A DNA stretch of 50,241 nt from Pigoraptor chileana (Eukaryota > Opisthokonta > Filasterea), in assembly GCA_943704495.1 (NCBI GenBank), contig CALSCR010001798.1, positions 1 to 50,241 on the forward strand, read 5' to 3'. Under the pieces are notes generated by a model. The model saw nothing but the letters and a program-made list of their open reading frames with translations. It was not told where the DNA came from and did not search any database. The translations under genes and the position numbers were made by a program. Below, piece after piece: positions 1-11,788 of the stretch. Within the stretch, counting starts at the first letter, position 1. Every line of letters begins with the position of its first letter.

Positions 1-101
1 GGGGGCTTGTGCATTGAACCTTCGCATCGCATCCACATTCCCCAATCATTTGTTTTGTTGGTATTTACTCCCATTTTACCACATGGGGTACCCTGCAGCT
101 G

Positions 102-998
102 ATGGCAGAACAAAGCGAGCTTCTTGATTGCCTGCGACAAAAGGAGCAAGCGCGCGAATTTCACCCCGTCAAACTTGTTCGGAAGAAGGATGCAGAGCGG
201 CGCAAGAAACAGCGGAGGATCGAATGGATGCAGAAACTGTAAGTGATTCCGGCGTGCCTCACATTGCTGATCTGGTGGAGATGATTGTGGCTATTTTTGG
301 GCTCATATATTGCGTTGTATCTGTCTGCATTCAAGGTATCTCCGCGACCAACAATTGGACGGAACGGAACGAACAAGCCAGTCGAAAGGCGGCGGTGACG
401 ACTTCGATGACGCAGAGGCAGACGAGCTCGTGCAGTGGACCACCGGGCTTAGCTTCGACGACTATGCGGACAATTGGGCGGCTGTCGGTGTGACGGCGAT
501 GGACACGGCCCCCCGCAGTGAGTGGGCCATGCACAATCCTGAATGTATTCTGAAATGCAAATGTTCTTATATGTATGATTCTTTGCTCGGCTGTTCTCGA
601 TTCTGCTCTGTTCTCCAGATATTGGAGTGGTAACTGGTGTACCAATGACACCCAATGACACCGGTGACCATGCCTTGATGAAACGCGACAACCACCAATC
701 TTTGATTGCTTTGTGCTATTTGGTGGAGTCGTGGGTGTCAGAGCCCAAAGACACTTGACTTACTCTCCTACATCTCTTCTACTTGTTGTTGTGCATGCCA
801 GGTCGCACTGTCGATGCGTCAGTTGGGGACCCATACCGTGTGCGACTGGATGGTGATCAGCTGCAGTCGCTCGGATTTCTCCCACCAATTTCACCATCCG
901 GGCGCGCTGTAGATGGAAAGCCATCCGTCGCCGTAGACGAAGTCTATCTCTCACGACCCCGGGGTCAGCGGGATCGCCTGCCGCAAATCCCGACATGA
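102..998 (+). CDS. Unrecognised basic, possibly coiled-coil protein (5' end uncertain)
   Basis: I do not recognise this gene. Exons read as 99-238, 336-517, 619 to about 663, and 802-998; introns open with GTAAGT (239) and GTGAGT (518). Reading phase agrees across the first three exons. The third exon's 3' border is uncertain: only a weak GTGACC donor at 664 fits the phase of the last exon. The first exon may begin at an ATG at 102, or the gene may extend left of the window, because a good acceptor (CCCTGCAG) ends at 98. The product has a lysine/arginine-rich helical start (KKDAERRKKQRR), an acidic stretch, then the motif LSFDDYADNWAAVGVTA, and ends with QRDRLPQIPT. It converges on the next gene, whose stop is at 1183. 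Confidence 0.55.
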
Positions 999-1182
999 AC
1001 AACCGCTGCCCCCACACATCATATGTGACTGGACCCTGTATTAATCTCTGGATTATACGTGCATGCCCCACGGCTGTGCCTACAGGCTTGGGTCTGCGTT
1101 GAAAGTGGGGGGGCGTTCACAGCTCCCTCAACACGGTAAAGTGGTTATTTGAAGACCGAGGTGCGCACCGCCTCGAAGGCGT

Positions 1183-2558
1183 TTATGCGCGGCCCGGACG
1201 GAACCTCCCCCGAGGATCCCGATGACTCGCGACATTCGCAAGTCGGGTCGTCGCATTCGCCGCTTGAGTGCATCGAGTGGGGAAAGCAACAGTTAAGATT
1301 GCGAAATATTGCGTACTGCAGGGACGTAAAAAAGCCACCTTCTCGGCGTTTCTTGTGCTTGCGTTGCGGGCGGTCGATGTTTGCAAAGGGATCGACGGCG
1401 TGCAATTTGCCCTTTCCTATTGGATTGAAGGTGCAATTTATAGCGCGTCAGAGCCCAACAACATATGCCAATTAAAACGCCCGCCGAATGCACAGCGGGC
1501 AGAGGATGCAGCATTATCATCCGCACCTTTCTGCTTTGCGTCGGAATCTGCCATGACAGGGAACTGTTGACGTATCTGCAACAGGCAATGGTGGCGTGTG
1601 AGAGTGGTGTCACGGTGGCAAGCGACAATCCAATCCAGCACCAGGATATACCAGAACACCCACCGCTGCAACCTGGTCGCGCAACGACCGGCACTCGCGT
1701 TCCTTGTCTGCAAGGGCATTTTCCGACGCAGCTATTTTTGTTGCCATGCCTTGTATGGCCATCTGGAGTGTGGCCACGACATCAATTTCTTCTGCGACCT
1801 TGTAGGAGACGCAACCTTGGTTCTCGTTCCGGAGGTCGTGCTGCTGCCCACGCAGTTGTGCGCCTCGCATCTCTGCAACACGTGCCGCGAGTGCGGCGGC
1901 GGCGCGGAACAGCGGCACATCGGCCTCTGTCTGCGCCCCGAGTGTGCCCATCCATGCAGTGGCGCACACAGACTTGGTAGGCCCCGCCACTGAGTGCTCC
2001 TGCACGGTCGCGTGTGCGCGCAGGCTCGTGCCATCACATGTAGGGCCGCGGACTGCACCGCGCTCGTGGCGGGGCGATGGCGACGGCGATGGGCTGTGTG
2101 TGCGGAGCGGCACGCGCAGCGACTGAGAAACTGCGGCGTCGGAGCTGACGGACCTGCCGTGTGACGGCCGGCGGTGCCTGAGTCCTCCCTGCGCAGAAGA
2201 GTTGCATGGTGCATCCTCACTCACTGCGTTATCTGCGCCGTCGTCGTCGTCTGCAAACGGATTGCCCTCACACGACGAGGGCGTCGAACGACAGCTGGCG
2301 GATGAGGGCGGATGAACAAGCTCCGCTGTGGAGTCGGCGCTGTTCGGTCGTGGAGGGCTCCGTAAACTGAGACGAGATGACTGCGAACCAAGAGCGAAAC
2401 ATGGAGCGAATTCGTTTAATTGGCATTTCTGTTCAGTTGCAAACTGTTCCATGCACACAACACGCACCGAGGAAAGAGCAGACCCTTACCGTGTCGCTCG
2501 CGTTGCGACTGTCGCCCTCGCCATCACTGAGCACGACCCAGTCGCGCTCTGAGCCCAT
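1183..2558 (-). CDS. Unrecognised acidic/serine-rich protein with coiled coil and basic tail, 330 aa
   Basis: Five exons fit in phase: 2558-2490, 2380-1664, 1575-1527, 1416-1339, 1262-1183. Start ATG at 2558 gives MGSERDWVVLSDGEGDSRN, followed by donor GTAAGG. The protein is low complexity and serine/proline rich in the middle, contains an NPF tripeptide next to an acidic run (NPFADDDD), which in known proteins can bind EH domains, and then a helical segment with heptad character (ATKIAASENALADKERECRS). The C-terminal exons encode KGKLHAVDPFANIDRPQRKH followed by an arginine-rich end. All five junctions keep frame, total 993 bases, which supports the model. No enzyme domain is visible. An endocytic adaptor role would be a guess from NPF alone. 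Confidence 0.6.
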
Positions 2559-3692
2559 CGGCGATGAGTTTCCGTGGCTCATTCTATCTTTCCTGATTGT
2601 TCGCTGTTGTTTTGTTTTTGGCTATCGATGCTGATGTGGGATGATGTGCTGATTAGGAATAATATAAACCTGAGGACGATGGCTTGCATTGCACTTGCCC
2701 TGTGCTGTTTCATTGAAGCACAATTCAAAGAACCTTGAGGGCCCATCGGTCGCCATAGGGCAGCCCAGTAAGCACAGATGGATTGCGCAGGCTAAGGGAC
2801 CTCATGGGAACTGCACGCAGGAGGCGACTCATGCCGTCTCACGAGCGAGGGAATTCGGGGCAGTCGCAACGCAGCGTTTTTTCAGCCCAGGAACGACACG
2901 CGCGTGCGGCATCCAGTTTGGTCCTTTCAACACGACGACGATCATCCCACCGCAAAGCCAGGCCAATTGTCCACCATGCGATGCTTTGTCTTACTGCGCC
3001 GGGCTGGCCAGCGTGTGACAACAACAGCGGACTGTGGCCTCGCCCACGGCTTATCAGACAATGGGCGGCTGGCCTATCTACCGTTCCAACCGACTGAATG
3101 CCATACGCCGCATACCACGTCACACGATGCGCGATACCAATATAATCAGAGTCGAGTCACCCAAAGGCACAAAGAGGCAAAGAGAAAATTACGTATTAAC
3201 CAATTTTGTCGTCAAATAGTTTGAAATTATGGTGTTTGGGATTAAGCAACGGTTGCAATCGAATGAGCCCAGCCAGTCGCTCGGCAGAGTGCGTATTGGC
3301 CCACATCTGAGCGGGTCTTCCACCTCCAAAGTTGTTTGACACAAAGAGCTACCTACTTGCAACCTCATGACACATAAGCTGTTTGATAATACGAGAGCTA
3401 CTACTACTTAGAGCTATTTGCAACCTCATGAAACATAAGCTGAATAGAAGCTTCTAACTGTTATTTGACTAATCTTCAGCCGAAGAAGCGCTAAAAACAA
3501 AGGCAGCCCTTTTTGCCGAATTCTCGCAAGAGCAACTAAGCGGGTTGACACGACCCCGTATGTACAAAAAGGGAGCAATCAAACGCGATGCGCGAAGACA
3601 CCAAGACCAACACACCGGCACGCACGCGCAACACTACGCAACAGGAAGCAGAAAGCACAGCGGTAGAAGAGGAACATGATCCAGACAGTGCC
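2559..3692. other. Intergenic region with a weak small ORF and a short direct repeat
   Basis: This 1.1 kb separates the start of the unrecognised minus gene from the 3' end of importin alpha. A plus-strand ORF at 2976-3224 (83 codons, start MRCFVLLRRAG) has a favourable CCACC context before its ATG and a CCAAT motif just upstream, but its sequence is unlike any family I know, and overlapping frames are equally open. I therefore do not call it as a gene. A 25-base direct repeat lies at 3357-3381 and 3418-3442. The rest shows no clear coding signal. Confidence 0.4.
3357..3442. repeat. Direct repeat, 25 bases, two copies 61 bases apart
   Basis: The copies at 3357-3381 and 3418-3442 share the core TTGCAACCTCATG and differ at one base. 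The words GAGCTA and CTACTAC recur around them. The repeat lies in AT-rich intergenic DNA 250 bases beyond the importin alpha stop. Function is unknown; it may be a decayed local duplication. Confidence 0.7.
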
Positions 3693-6038
3693 TCAAAATT
3701 GGAAACCACTCTGGGGCGTGCCCGTCGAGCCAAACGCATACTGTCCGCCTTGTACCTGAGGGGCGACGGCGGTGTCGTCAGTGTCCTTCCAGTACGTGTC
3801 AATGAGCTGGAATGTCTTGTGGTAGATGGCCATGTTGTCGTGCTGGTGGAGCGCTATAATCATGTCCAGACCACCCGCTTCCTCGAGCATATCGGCATGC
3901 TCGTTCTCCTTCGTTCCAGTCTCGCCGGTCTTGCAAATCGTGTCAAAAGCCTCTAGAATCACAAGCACGATCTTAGGGTCTGTCTGTGCAACTTCGAGCA
4001 TTTTCACCAGCGGCTTGATAACGCCAATGCTCACCAGATACCTGCAATGCGGAAAAAACAAAGATATGAGTCACACGCAAACAAACATGGATCGACACAT
4101 GCACACAACATAAAAAAGGATGCAATGATAAATAATAAACAAATATCTGGCAACAGTTCACATACACAACCGACAGCATTGAGGATACCCACTTAACCTG
4201 CTCAGGAATGCCGCCCGTGCACACATTGCAAATGCACCACGCGGCCTCCTTGCGAGTCTTGAACTCGCCACTCTCGAGCAATCTGATCAGGCGCGGGAAT
4301 GCGCCCTCAACAATGACCTGCCCAATCTGCTCAGCGTTGCCAGCGGTGATGTTCGACAATGTCCAGCACGCTTCCTTGCGGATGTTTTCGCGCTCATTCT
4401 CGAGAAGGGGAACAAGGCGTTTGAGGGCACCGCAGTTGATAACAGTCTGCGTCTGATTGTCGTCACCAGTGACAATGTTGCCAATCGTGCGCAGCGCAGG
4501 GACCGTCACAGAGTGCTCCGGGCTCATAAGCAGCTCAACGAGCCTGCGCACGCACTGCGTCCGCACGACAACCTCAATCTGCTCGTTGGGTCCATCTGTA
4601 AGGTACGAAAGTCCCCAGCAGGCATCGGCGATCACTGTCGGGTCGCTGTGGTTAAGCAGTTGAACAAGCGTAGGAATCATCGGACGCACAGCTTCAAAAT
4701 CCGGCGCAGGCCTCTTTCCGCGGCACAAATTCGACAGCGTCCACGTTGCATTGTGAATGTGCGACTTTGTGGCGTCGGGGGCAGCGTTCGCAATGATATG
4801 CAGTAGAGGCTGAACACAGCCTGTCGAAAGAACATAGTCGCGGCAAGTCTCGCCATCGCCAGCAATGTTCCCGAGTGCCCACACGCACTGGTCGCGCACG
4901 TCATCATTAGGCGAGCCTAGAAGTCGAACAAGAGCGGGGATGGCACCCGCCTCAATCACAGCGGCAGTCTGTTCAGGAGTGCCCGAAGCCACGTTCGTGA
5001 GGGACCATGCCGCTTCAAACTGTGTTGCCGCGTTATGCACGGGTATTTTGAAGGTAGATACAAAGATAATAAGTCAACGAGATCAACAGTAATTCAACAA
5101 AGCATACGATAGAACCATGAATTCCTGGACAGCGACCAAAAATATAAACGCTGAAGTGTGTTGCATTTCTACTAGTGTATATGAGTCACAGACAAACAAT
5201 AAACACATTCACGACGCGCCCGTCTTCACAATGCCCATAAAAGGTTAGAATGTGAGCAGTACATACCTGAAGATTGGGCAGGTGGTCATACGAGAGAAAG
5301 CTCACAAAGTTAGGAACAAGACCAAATGCCACAATCTCCTTGATGGGAGGTGTCTTCTCCTTGGACAGCAGCTTGCGGACTTGCTGCGTGGCGTAAAATT
5401 GGGTCTCCGGATCCCCATTGAGAATAGCCAAGGCGAGCTTCTCCAGCTGGACGGACGAAGCGGCAGATGATGTTGTTCGAGAGACAATCCAGACAAGAGG
5501 CCATAAGGGGAAAATGAAGCGCGCGTGGTCAGTCGAGCTGTCCAACCGCACACAGTGGTTTACGTTGGGAAAGGGACAAGCATGACGAATAAAAACACAC
5601 CTGTTCAGCATTGATAGGCATCGCAGCGACCTGGGACTCCTCCTCGTCGTCGAGATGCACATTGCGCTTCTTGAGGAGCTGATCCCCGCGCTGTCAATTA
5701 GGAGTGACAGCCAACATGCTTAGGGACTCACAATCAAACAGATAAGCGTATTTGATCAATACCGTGAATCACAGGCATATACTCCAGACTCACCTTCTGT
5801 TTGCGAAGGCCGATGTTCGCATCGTGACGCCTACGACGGAGGTCCTGCACCAGCCGATAACCATACTCGTTCAATTACTCTCGTTGTATAATGAGCACAA
5901 GACATCAACTAAAAAACAAAATACACTCATTGATATTCCACACAAACAACACACCTGGTCCGTGAGAGAGTTATTCTTGAAGCCGCGCAGCCGCTCGGCC
6001 GCCAACGCCTCCTCACGCGAGGCAGGCATGTTCGACAT
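3693..6038 (-). CDS. Importin subunit alpha (karyopherin alpha)
   Basis: This is the adaptor that binds classical nuclear localisation signals and hands cargo to importin beta. Six exons: 6038-5955, 5844-5794, 5690-5601, 5446-5267, 5019-4193, 4041-3693; 1581 bases, 526 aa, the normal size. The first three exons encode the importin-beta-binding domain: RLRGFKNN, then DLRRRRHDANIGLRKQK, then LLKKRNV. Armadillo repeats follow from about residue 75, each with the tryptophan/asparagine ladder that grips the NLS (EAAWSLTN, QCVWALGN, NATWTLSN, EACWTLSN, EAAWCICN); one repeat has CWGLSY, as is common in the family. The C terminus is short and glycine rich. Start is the ATG giving MSNMPASREE. Introns are 75 to 250 bases. 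Confidence 0.95.
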
Positions 6039-6517
6039 CGGCACACAGCTATCGCAAGACAATGAAGGGAAAGGGCAGGTCAGAGAAGCACAAGGACACA
6101 GCAGAAGAGCAAGCAATTTTCAGTTGAAGAAATAGGCGTGCATATTTTGCCGTGTGTGGAAGGATGCCGGGGGGATAGCGAGGGGCCGTCGAGTGAAACG
6201 AGCGTTTCGTCAGTGCGCTGAAACACGACAACGCACACACGCGTGCACCCCCTCCAGTACACCGCTTAATTTCTGGGCTGGCCGAGTATTGAATTTGTAT
6301 GAAACCAAATTTATTAAATGAGCAATTAGGACCCCCACATTAATCGTCGGCATTTGTTGCCATATTTGTCGACCAAACCCAATTCAAAATGGACGGCCAA
6401 AGTGCATTTTGGGAGGGAATTTTGAAATTTTGAATTCAATCACGTGATTCCATTGAGCATAGTGCATCGATCAGACGAGTAACTTGAAGCATTCCGGCCG
6501 CCCACACTCAAGCACAC
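6039..6517. promoter_or_regulatory. Upstream region of importin alpha with an E-box
   Basis: No gene is seen in these 479 bases between the importin alpha start and the PIG-A stop. The right half is AT-rich with runs of AATT and AAATTT. A palindromic site TCACGTGA covers 6440-6447. Since PIG-A runs away from it on the same strand, it can only be an upstream element of importin alpha or part of the PIG-A 3' region. Confidence 0.4.
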
Positions 6518-8344
6518 TCAAGCACGGTCGATGTGAAACCGCGGGCGCATATACTCAAGGAGCACGAAAAGCACGGCGTTCAGGACAGCAATGCATACAA
6601 ATATCGGTCCTGCCAGAGTGCCGCACTCGTAATAGCTGAATGAAAGGTGGCATCAAATACATTGTGTTAATCACTAGTTTAATTCGTCGAGTCAATCAGA
6701 TTCATATTTGCGCTCACCTACAAAGACGTTCTTGAAAACTAGCAACAGGCATCCTTAATGCAGCTTCATATACCTAAAAACAATTTAGCATCCACAAACA
6801 AGAATAACACGGAAAGCGATAAGAACTTTTGTAAACATTGCAAGCAATTTACATTTTTCATTCGCAAACGGCACAGTACCGATACCTACCCTTTCCGTTC
6901 TCTCTGCTACCGCGTGCCAGTTGTATGAAGAACGCACAGCCGCCAACATGCGTTGGCGGTGCTCATCTTCCACCACAGTCCGTCGTTGGTCCAATTTGTA
7001 TACAGACCGCGTAAGCGCAGAAAGAAGCGCTGTTCAATGAGTTGATATAGACCGCCAATTGAGAGATGTGGGATTCAAGTCAATTGGGCGCTATGTCCAT
7101 AAACTCCACACGCCCTCACTTGAGAGAGTTAAGGCAGTTACGACTGTCAAGCACAACAAAAACATAAACAGCTAGATGATAGAAACACCGCAGATGTTAT
7201 CCCCACTCACACGACACATCGGGATCAGCCAGTTCAACCAGACAGTCTGGAAGCACCTCGGGAATGCCGCCAACATTAGTCGACACGACTAACAGACCGC
7301 AACAGGCTGCCTCAATAATGGCAATGCAGAATGCCTCTGTAAGCGACGTGTTGAGAAATATGTCTCCCCGCGAGAGCACTTCACAAACGCCTTCATGTCG
7401 TATTGCCCCGAGAAGTTCAACACGGTCTTGAAGTCGGTGCCTTTCGCGGGTCTCCTCGAGAGCGATTCGGCGAGGGCCATCGCCAGCTACAACAAAGCGG
7501 AGCTGCGGGTGTGCCCGACAAGCAGCCGGAATTAATGCAGCAAGAAGGTCGGTCCCTTTCCGTGGCACAAGGCGGCTGACAACCACAACTGTCACCCAGT
7601 GCACCACAGATGTGTGTGAAGGCGTCGACAATTGGCGAGCAAACCGGGAAATGCGGTCTTCGTCCGAAAACACAGTCGCGTCAACAGCATTAGGTATGAC
7701 AGAAACAAGCGAGGGAGGGATTCGTGCGCGCAACACAGTATTCTCTCGGCTTGTGTGAGAGACACATATCACTTGCGATACGTCACTTAAAGTGAACTCG
7801 AGAAATTTGTTTGTAAGAACACTGCTGACTTCTGCAAAGCCAAACAGAGAATGGTCGGTGAACACGGCTGGCAAGCCCATAGTGCGCGCATGAAAAATGG
7901 CATCGTGGCATAGAGTTGAGAATGCGGAATGCCCGTGAACGACTGTGACGCCTTCGCGCACAAATATCCAACGCATGAGCGGCAACGTGAGAAATACATT
8001 CGGGAGGACGCATTGGCTGAGAAACACCGGGTATGGTAAGTAATACACCTGCGTGAGACACAAGGTGTGCGAGAGTTATTAGTAGCATTAGCATCAGGCA
8101 TAGCTGTTCGACGCACACATGGATATATTGCACATACCTTCAGCCCGCCACTCAAATATCGTACACCGACACGACGTCCATAGCCGTGCGTAATGATGAT
8201 AACACGGTGCCCTCTATCTGCAAGTCGACGGGAGAGCTGGTACAAATGCGATTCCACTCCACCAGTGTTTGGGTAAAAGAAATCGCATGCCATACACACC
8301 ACGTGACCACCTGTTCGGTAAACATCAGTCGCAGAGGAAGTCAT
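6518..8344 (-). CDS. PIGA: GPI-GlcNAc transferase catalytic subunit, PIG-A type
   Basis: Transfers N-acetylglucosamine from UDP-GlcNAc to phosphatidylinositol, the first step of GPI-anchor synthesis, on the cytoplasmic face of the ER. Five exons: 8344-8138, 8048-7211, 7029-6890, 6773-6718, 6635-6518; 452 aa, in the family range. Landmarks: [15 protein letters not shown] near the start, TDHSLFGFA and [15 protein letters not shown] in the middle, [10 protein letters not shown], and the family-4 glycosyltransferase EX7E motif within [14 protein letters not shown]. The C-terminal exons carry [12 protein letters not shown] and a single membrane helix ([18 protein letters not shown]) that anchors the protein. 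All junctions keep phase. The gene is divergent from CSL4, with 313 bases between the two starts. Confidence 0.95.
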
Positions 8345-8657
8345 TTTTTCACGACTGGGGTTTAGTCCCTCTGTCTTTGAAGAACTCAAATGTACGCCAG
8401 CCCTTTTTAATGATCGGTTGTAGTCAAATATTATCCCCGAATGAAGGAGGCATAGATTAATATCCAGACTGGCATGGAGACGTTTTGACGTCACGATGAT
8501 GTCATTTACTGGCACGTTTACTGGCACGTGTGTTGTCTCACGTTGTTCCAACATACATAACTGACAAACAGGATTAAGTAAAAGTACAAATAGCACAGCG
8601 GTTTTCCTGTGGTCAAGAGCTAAAAAAAATTTGTTCCGTGTTCAGAAAGACGGAAGG
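8345..8657. promoter_or_regulatory. Divergent promoter of PIG-A and exosome CSL4
   Basis: The 313 bases between the two start codons hold a perfect CRE palindrome TGACGTCA at 8486-8493 and a CACGTG E-box at 8525-8530, with the word ACTGGCACGT repeated just before it (8508-8527 area). These are textbook binding sites for CREB/ATF-type bZIP and bHLH-zipper factors. Use by this organism is inferred. Confidence 0.5.
8486..8493. promoter_or_regulatory. CRE-like palindrome TGACGTCA
   Basis: An exact 8-base match to the cAMP-response element lies in the shared upstream region of PIG-A and CSL4. It is 142 bases from the PIG-A start and 165 from the CSL4 start. Only the match is seen; binding is inferred. 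Confidence 0.5.
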
Positions 8658-9720
8658 ATGTCCGACAATGTCAATGATGTGCTTGTCTCCCCAGGCCAGC
8701 GGATTGGAAGCGCTACAGACTACCTTGCGGGGCCGGGTGCCTATGCTCGCGGTGATGCCATACATGCGTCGCTGGTGGGACGTGTAGCTGTGGCTCACAA
8801 TGGAGAAGGAAAGGTAGGCAGTTTCTCCTTGAAATCAAAGCACCAATGGTCCAAAATGCACTTCCGCAATGTACTCTATTCACGTCCTTGATACATTGAA
8901 CTGTAGGCAATGTTGCGAGTCTTGAGCGACGAAGGCGATCTTTTTGCAAAAGTACCTGAAGTAGGCTCCATTGTAACAGTTAAGGTGAGTACGTAAGTTC
9001 ACATTGCAATCGTTTTTGCGATCTATCTTGCTGTCATCTGTAATTTGCCTCCTTTCATTCTTCGCAGGTGACGATAGTAACTCCCAAATATGCCAAGGTG
9101 TCCATTTTATGTGTTGGTGCATTTCCGCTCCGAGACGAATTTCGCGGATTGATTCGGTTGGTTGGTCGCGCCTTGCGTTTATCGTCATACTATGATGTAA
9201 CAAACACCCTATGTGTTTCCGCTGCGTTGTTGTTTAAATTTTTGGTTGACATTCCGAGACATGTGCCCACGCCAATTCAGATCGCAGGATGTTAGGGCGA
9301 CCGAGAAAGACTCTGTCGAGATATACAAATGCTTTCGACCTGGAGACATCGTTGCGGCCGAAGTTGTATCCGCATGTACTGTTGGCAAGCGCTCTTTGGC
9401 TGTATTCTGCATGGTGTACAATTCTCCTTCACTTTTGATTGTATTGTTGCCTGGCAGATATCGCTTGGAGATGCACGGTCATACTATTTGTCAACAGCAA
9501 GGAACGAACTTGGAGTCGTTCATGCGACCAGCGAGGCTGGTGGGTTACCTCCTAACGGACGCTAATAGCCCTATTTTGTGAGTGCTTGAACTCAACCAAA
9601 AAAATCCCACCGCGTCTGTCTGTTCTTGCAGGCGTGCGAATGACACCTGTCAGCTGGTGCGAAATGCAATGCCCAAAGACTATGGCGGTGGAGCAGCGCA
9701 AAGTTGCCAAGGTTATGTAG
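8658..9720 (+). CDS. EXOSC1: Exosome complex component CSL4
   Basis: CSL4 is a cap protein of the RNA exosome, helping to feed RNA into the ring for 3'-to-5' decay. Six exons: 8658-8813, 8907-8984, 9068-9156, 9281-9365, 9458-9539, 9632-9720; 192 aa, close to the human 195. The N-terminal domain reads MSDNVNDVLVSPGQRIG and ends at LSDEGDLFAKVPEVGSIVTV. The S1 RNA-binding domain includes YAKVSILCVGAFPL and FRGLIR, followed by SQDVRATEKD and YKCFRPGDIV. The C-terminal zinc-ribbon-like part has SWCEMQCPK and ends RKVAKVM. All junctions are in phase. Its 3' end faces the minus-strand membrane gene. Confidence 0.96.
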
Positions 9721-9855
9721 CGGGCATTAAATGTTTATTCCCCCAAACACAGTGCCTGTTTGCTTGGATTTCGGAACAGGCCTTAGTCCTTTGTCTTTCT
9801 CCGTTGTTCATTACATCCAATTCGCACAGGGCGGCAGTCTAATATATATTTTCGA

Positions 9856-10810
9856 TTATGCTTGGCTTTTCTCTGCGCGGAATATTGGTGCCGCGAGATC
9901 CATTTGTCGCCAAACAGTCACGGGACCAGCCTCAATTGACGACGTTGCGGGGTAAAAGATGGTCGACAATGTGAAGTCGTCGGTGAACTCGATGCAGTAC
10001 GAAAGATTGAAGAACTGAACGCACAGAGTTGACAGCCTGCAAAGAATGAAGTCATGTGTCAATAACAAATGACGATCAAGATCACATTACATCTCCGGTA
10101 ATTTGCAAACGCTTACCATTCCATGACGGCGATTCCTGTTCGATTCTCGTCGAAGTTGAGCCCGAGTACAAGGAGTGTGAGCAGTGCACCAAGCGAAACA
10201 CACGCGGCAACAGTTTTAATCTTGAGAGACAGTGCAGCGCGATCCGGCGATAGACGACTGCCGAATACATTTGCACTGCAACGCTGCAGCTTCAGGGTGA
10301 CAAGAATCATATAGACCTGGTAGAGCCCGAAGAAAGTAACAGCGGCACCTGTGGGAGGAGTGCATGAATGAGACTGACGGATGAGACTTTGTATCGATGA
10401 CCCAGAGAGGGCGAACCATAATGTGCACTGCACTGACCGTCGTGGACGGGAAGCAACTCCTCCTCATTAACCGCGCCCACAGTCGCCAGGCCCAAAGAGG
10501 CAACCGTTCCGAGTATCATAGATGTCATGTCGTATTTCGGACCGAAGCTTGTTGCTTGAAGGCGCAATGTAGCGAGATATGTGTACATAATGACAACGTT
10601 GATGATCATGAGGACCGCACCCGAAATGATGCCGAAACGGAACGGATAGCGTTCTGGGGCCTGGACGGCGCAGTCGCTAATCATAGGTAGCCATGCGGGA
10701 ACGTGGCCGAGGCCCACCGCAAACCCATAGCACGTAAAAATGGTTGTCATTGCGATGCCCACCGACAGGAAAGTCAGGGAGCGCACTTGCAGCTGTCCCA
10801 GCACCTCCAT
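9856..10810 (-). CDS. Frag1/DRAM/Sfk1-family membrane protein (TMEM150/DRAM-like)
   Basis: Three exons: 10810-10438, 10348-10117, 10036-9856; 261 aa. The protein has about six hydrophobic segments. The first extracellular or luminal loop has the family signature WLPMISDCAVQAPER followed by FRFGIISGAVLMIINVV. Relatives include DRAM1 (lysosomal, autophagy), TMEM150 and yeast Sfk1 (PI4-kinase scaffold at the plasma membrane). The sequence does not say which role applies, so only the family is called. The last exon encodes a polar luminal or cytosolic tail ending FRAEKSQA. It is divergent from MAX (433 bases between starts) and converges on CSL4 with 135 bases between stops. Confidence 0.85.
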
Positions 10811-11243
10811 ATTTGCTTTCGCTTAGGCTTCAATGTTTTCAAAAAATCTTCACTTTCAAATAAAGCGCATTTGACTTTTCTTTCATGCCTTTCTGCTGTA
10901 TGCATTCCTGTTGTTCAGTGTGCTGCCTACGGGGCTGGCTGTTTTTGCCTAAAATTGCGCAGGCAGTGTCACATGACGCGCTGTGATTGGTCGCAGATTC
11001 GAATCGCCCACCTTCTTGGGGATTTGAGTCACGTGGTATCACGAGACCGACGATGGCCCACGTGCAGCCCAGCTCCAACCGAGATGACTATTTGTAAACA
11101 GCCAAGAAAAGCTTTCAAGCCTTCATCCGCATGTGAGCGAAGAGCTCATGCGCTGTCTTTCAGTGTGATATGGTGTAGACTGTCAACGTGGCTTCAGATT
11201 GAGGGTCGCTGAGGCGACCAGACTAAGGTCTGCATTGGAAATA
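10811..11243. promoter_or_regulatory. Divergent promoter of the DRAM-like gene and MAX, two E-boxes
   Basis: The region has two CACGTG E-boxes at 11030-11035 and 11059-11064, an inverted CCAAT (ATTGG) at 10986-10990, and a related CACATG at about 10972. CACGTG is the preferred site of MAX-family dimers, so self-regulation of the neighbouring MAX gene is a reasonable inference. No coding exon is seen. Confidence 0.5.
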
Positions 11244-11660
11244 ATGAGTGGAGACGACCAGGACGACGTTGACGTCGAAAGCGACGAATTTGACGACACA
11301 ACAGACCCCCCTGGCGGCCGGAATGACAGCTACGGTCTCGCACGCACCCTATCGGCAGAACGTGACCGCAGCGACGGGTCAAAACCAGAAAAGCGTGCGC
11401 ACCACAACGCTTTGGAGCGCAAGCGACGCGACCACATCAAGGACTCGTTTTCCGTACTTCGCGATTGCATACCAACGCTCGTGGGAGACAAAGCATCTCG
11501 CGCAATGATACTTAACCGCGCGACGGACTACATTCAGTTTATGCGGAAGAAAAATGACGTTCAGGAGCACGAGGTGGATGACCTCCGTCGTCAGAACAAG
11601 TCGCTGGCGGACCAGATAAAAGCGCTAGAGCGTGAGACTGGCACTACGCCTCACGATTGA
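11244..11660 (+). CDS. MAX: MAX-type bHLH-leucine zipper transcription factor
   Basis: A single-exon gene of 138 aa. MAX is the obligate partner of MYC, MXD and MNT factors and binds CACGTG E-boxes. The start [18 protein letters not shown] copies the acidic, CK2-like N terminus of animal MAX. The basic region [20 protein letters not shown] carries the His, Glu and Arg that read the E-box. The loop has [10 protein letters not shown], helix 2 has [12 protein letters not shown], and a zipper follows ([20 protein letters not shown]). Absence of introns is unusual for this window, where most genes have three or more. An AATAAA follows at 11789. Confidence 0.95.
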   Translation: MSGDDQDDVDVESDEFDDTTDPPGGRNDSYGLARTLSAERDRSDGSKPEKRAHHNALERKRRDHIKDSFSVLRDCIPTLVGDKASRAMILNRATDYIQFMRKKNDVQEHEVDDLRRQNKSLADQIKALERETGTTPHD

Positions 11661-11788
11661 TGGCATGATTCCGCTCACTCTTCGCTGTCGAATTCTTTTG
11701 TCGACAATGTAATGATAACAATAATTGTCAATATTCTGTACATTTTCATTCTCCGCACGCGTTGTCTGTCGCTTGGCGTTTGTCGCAA

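Noticed and set aside
2976-3224. An 83-codon plus-strand ORF as a gene
   Set aside because: No family match, overlapping frames are equally open, and no splice or polyadenylation context supports it.
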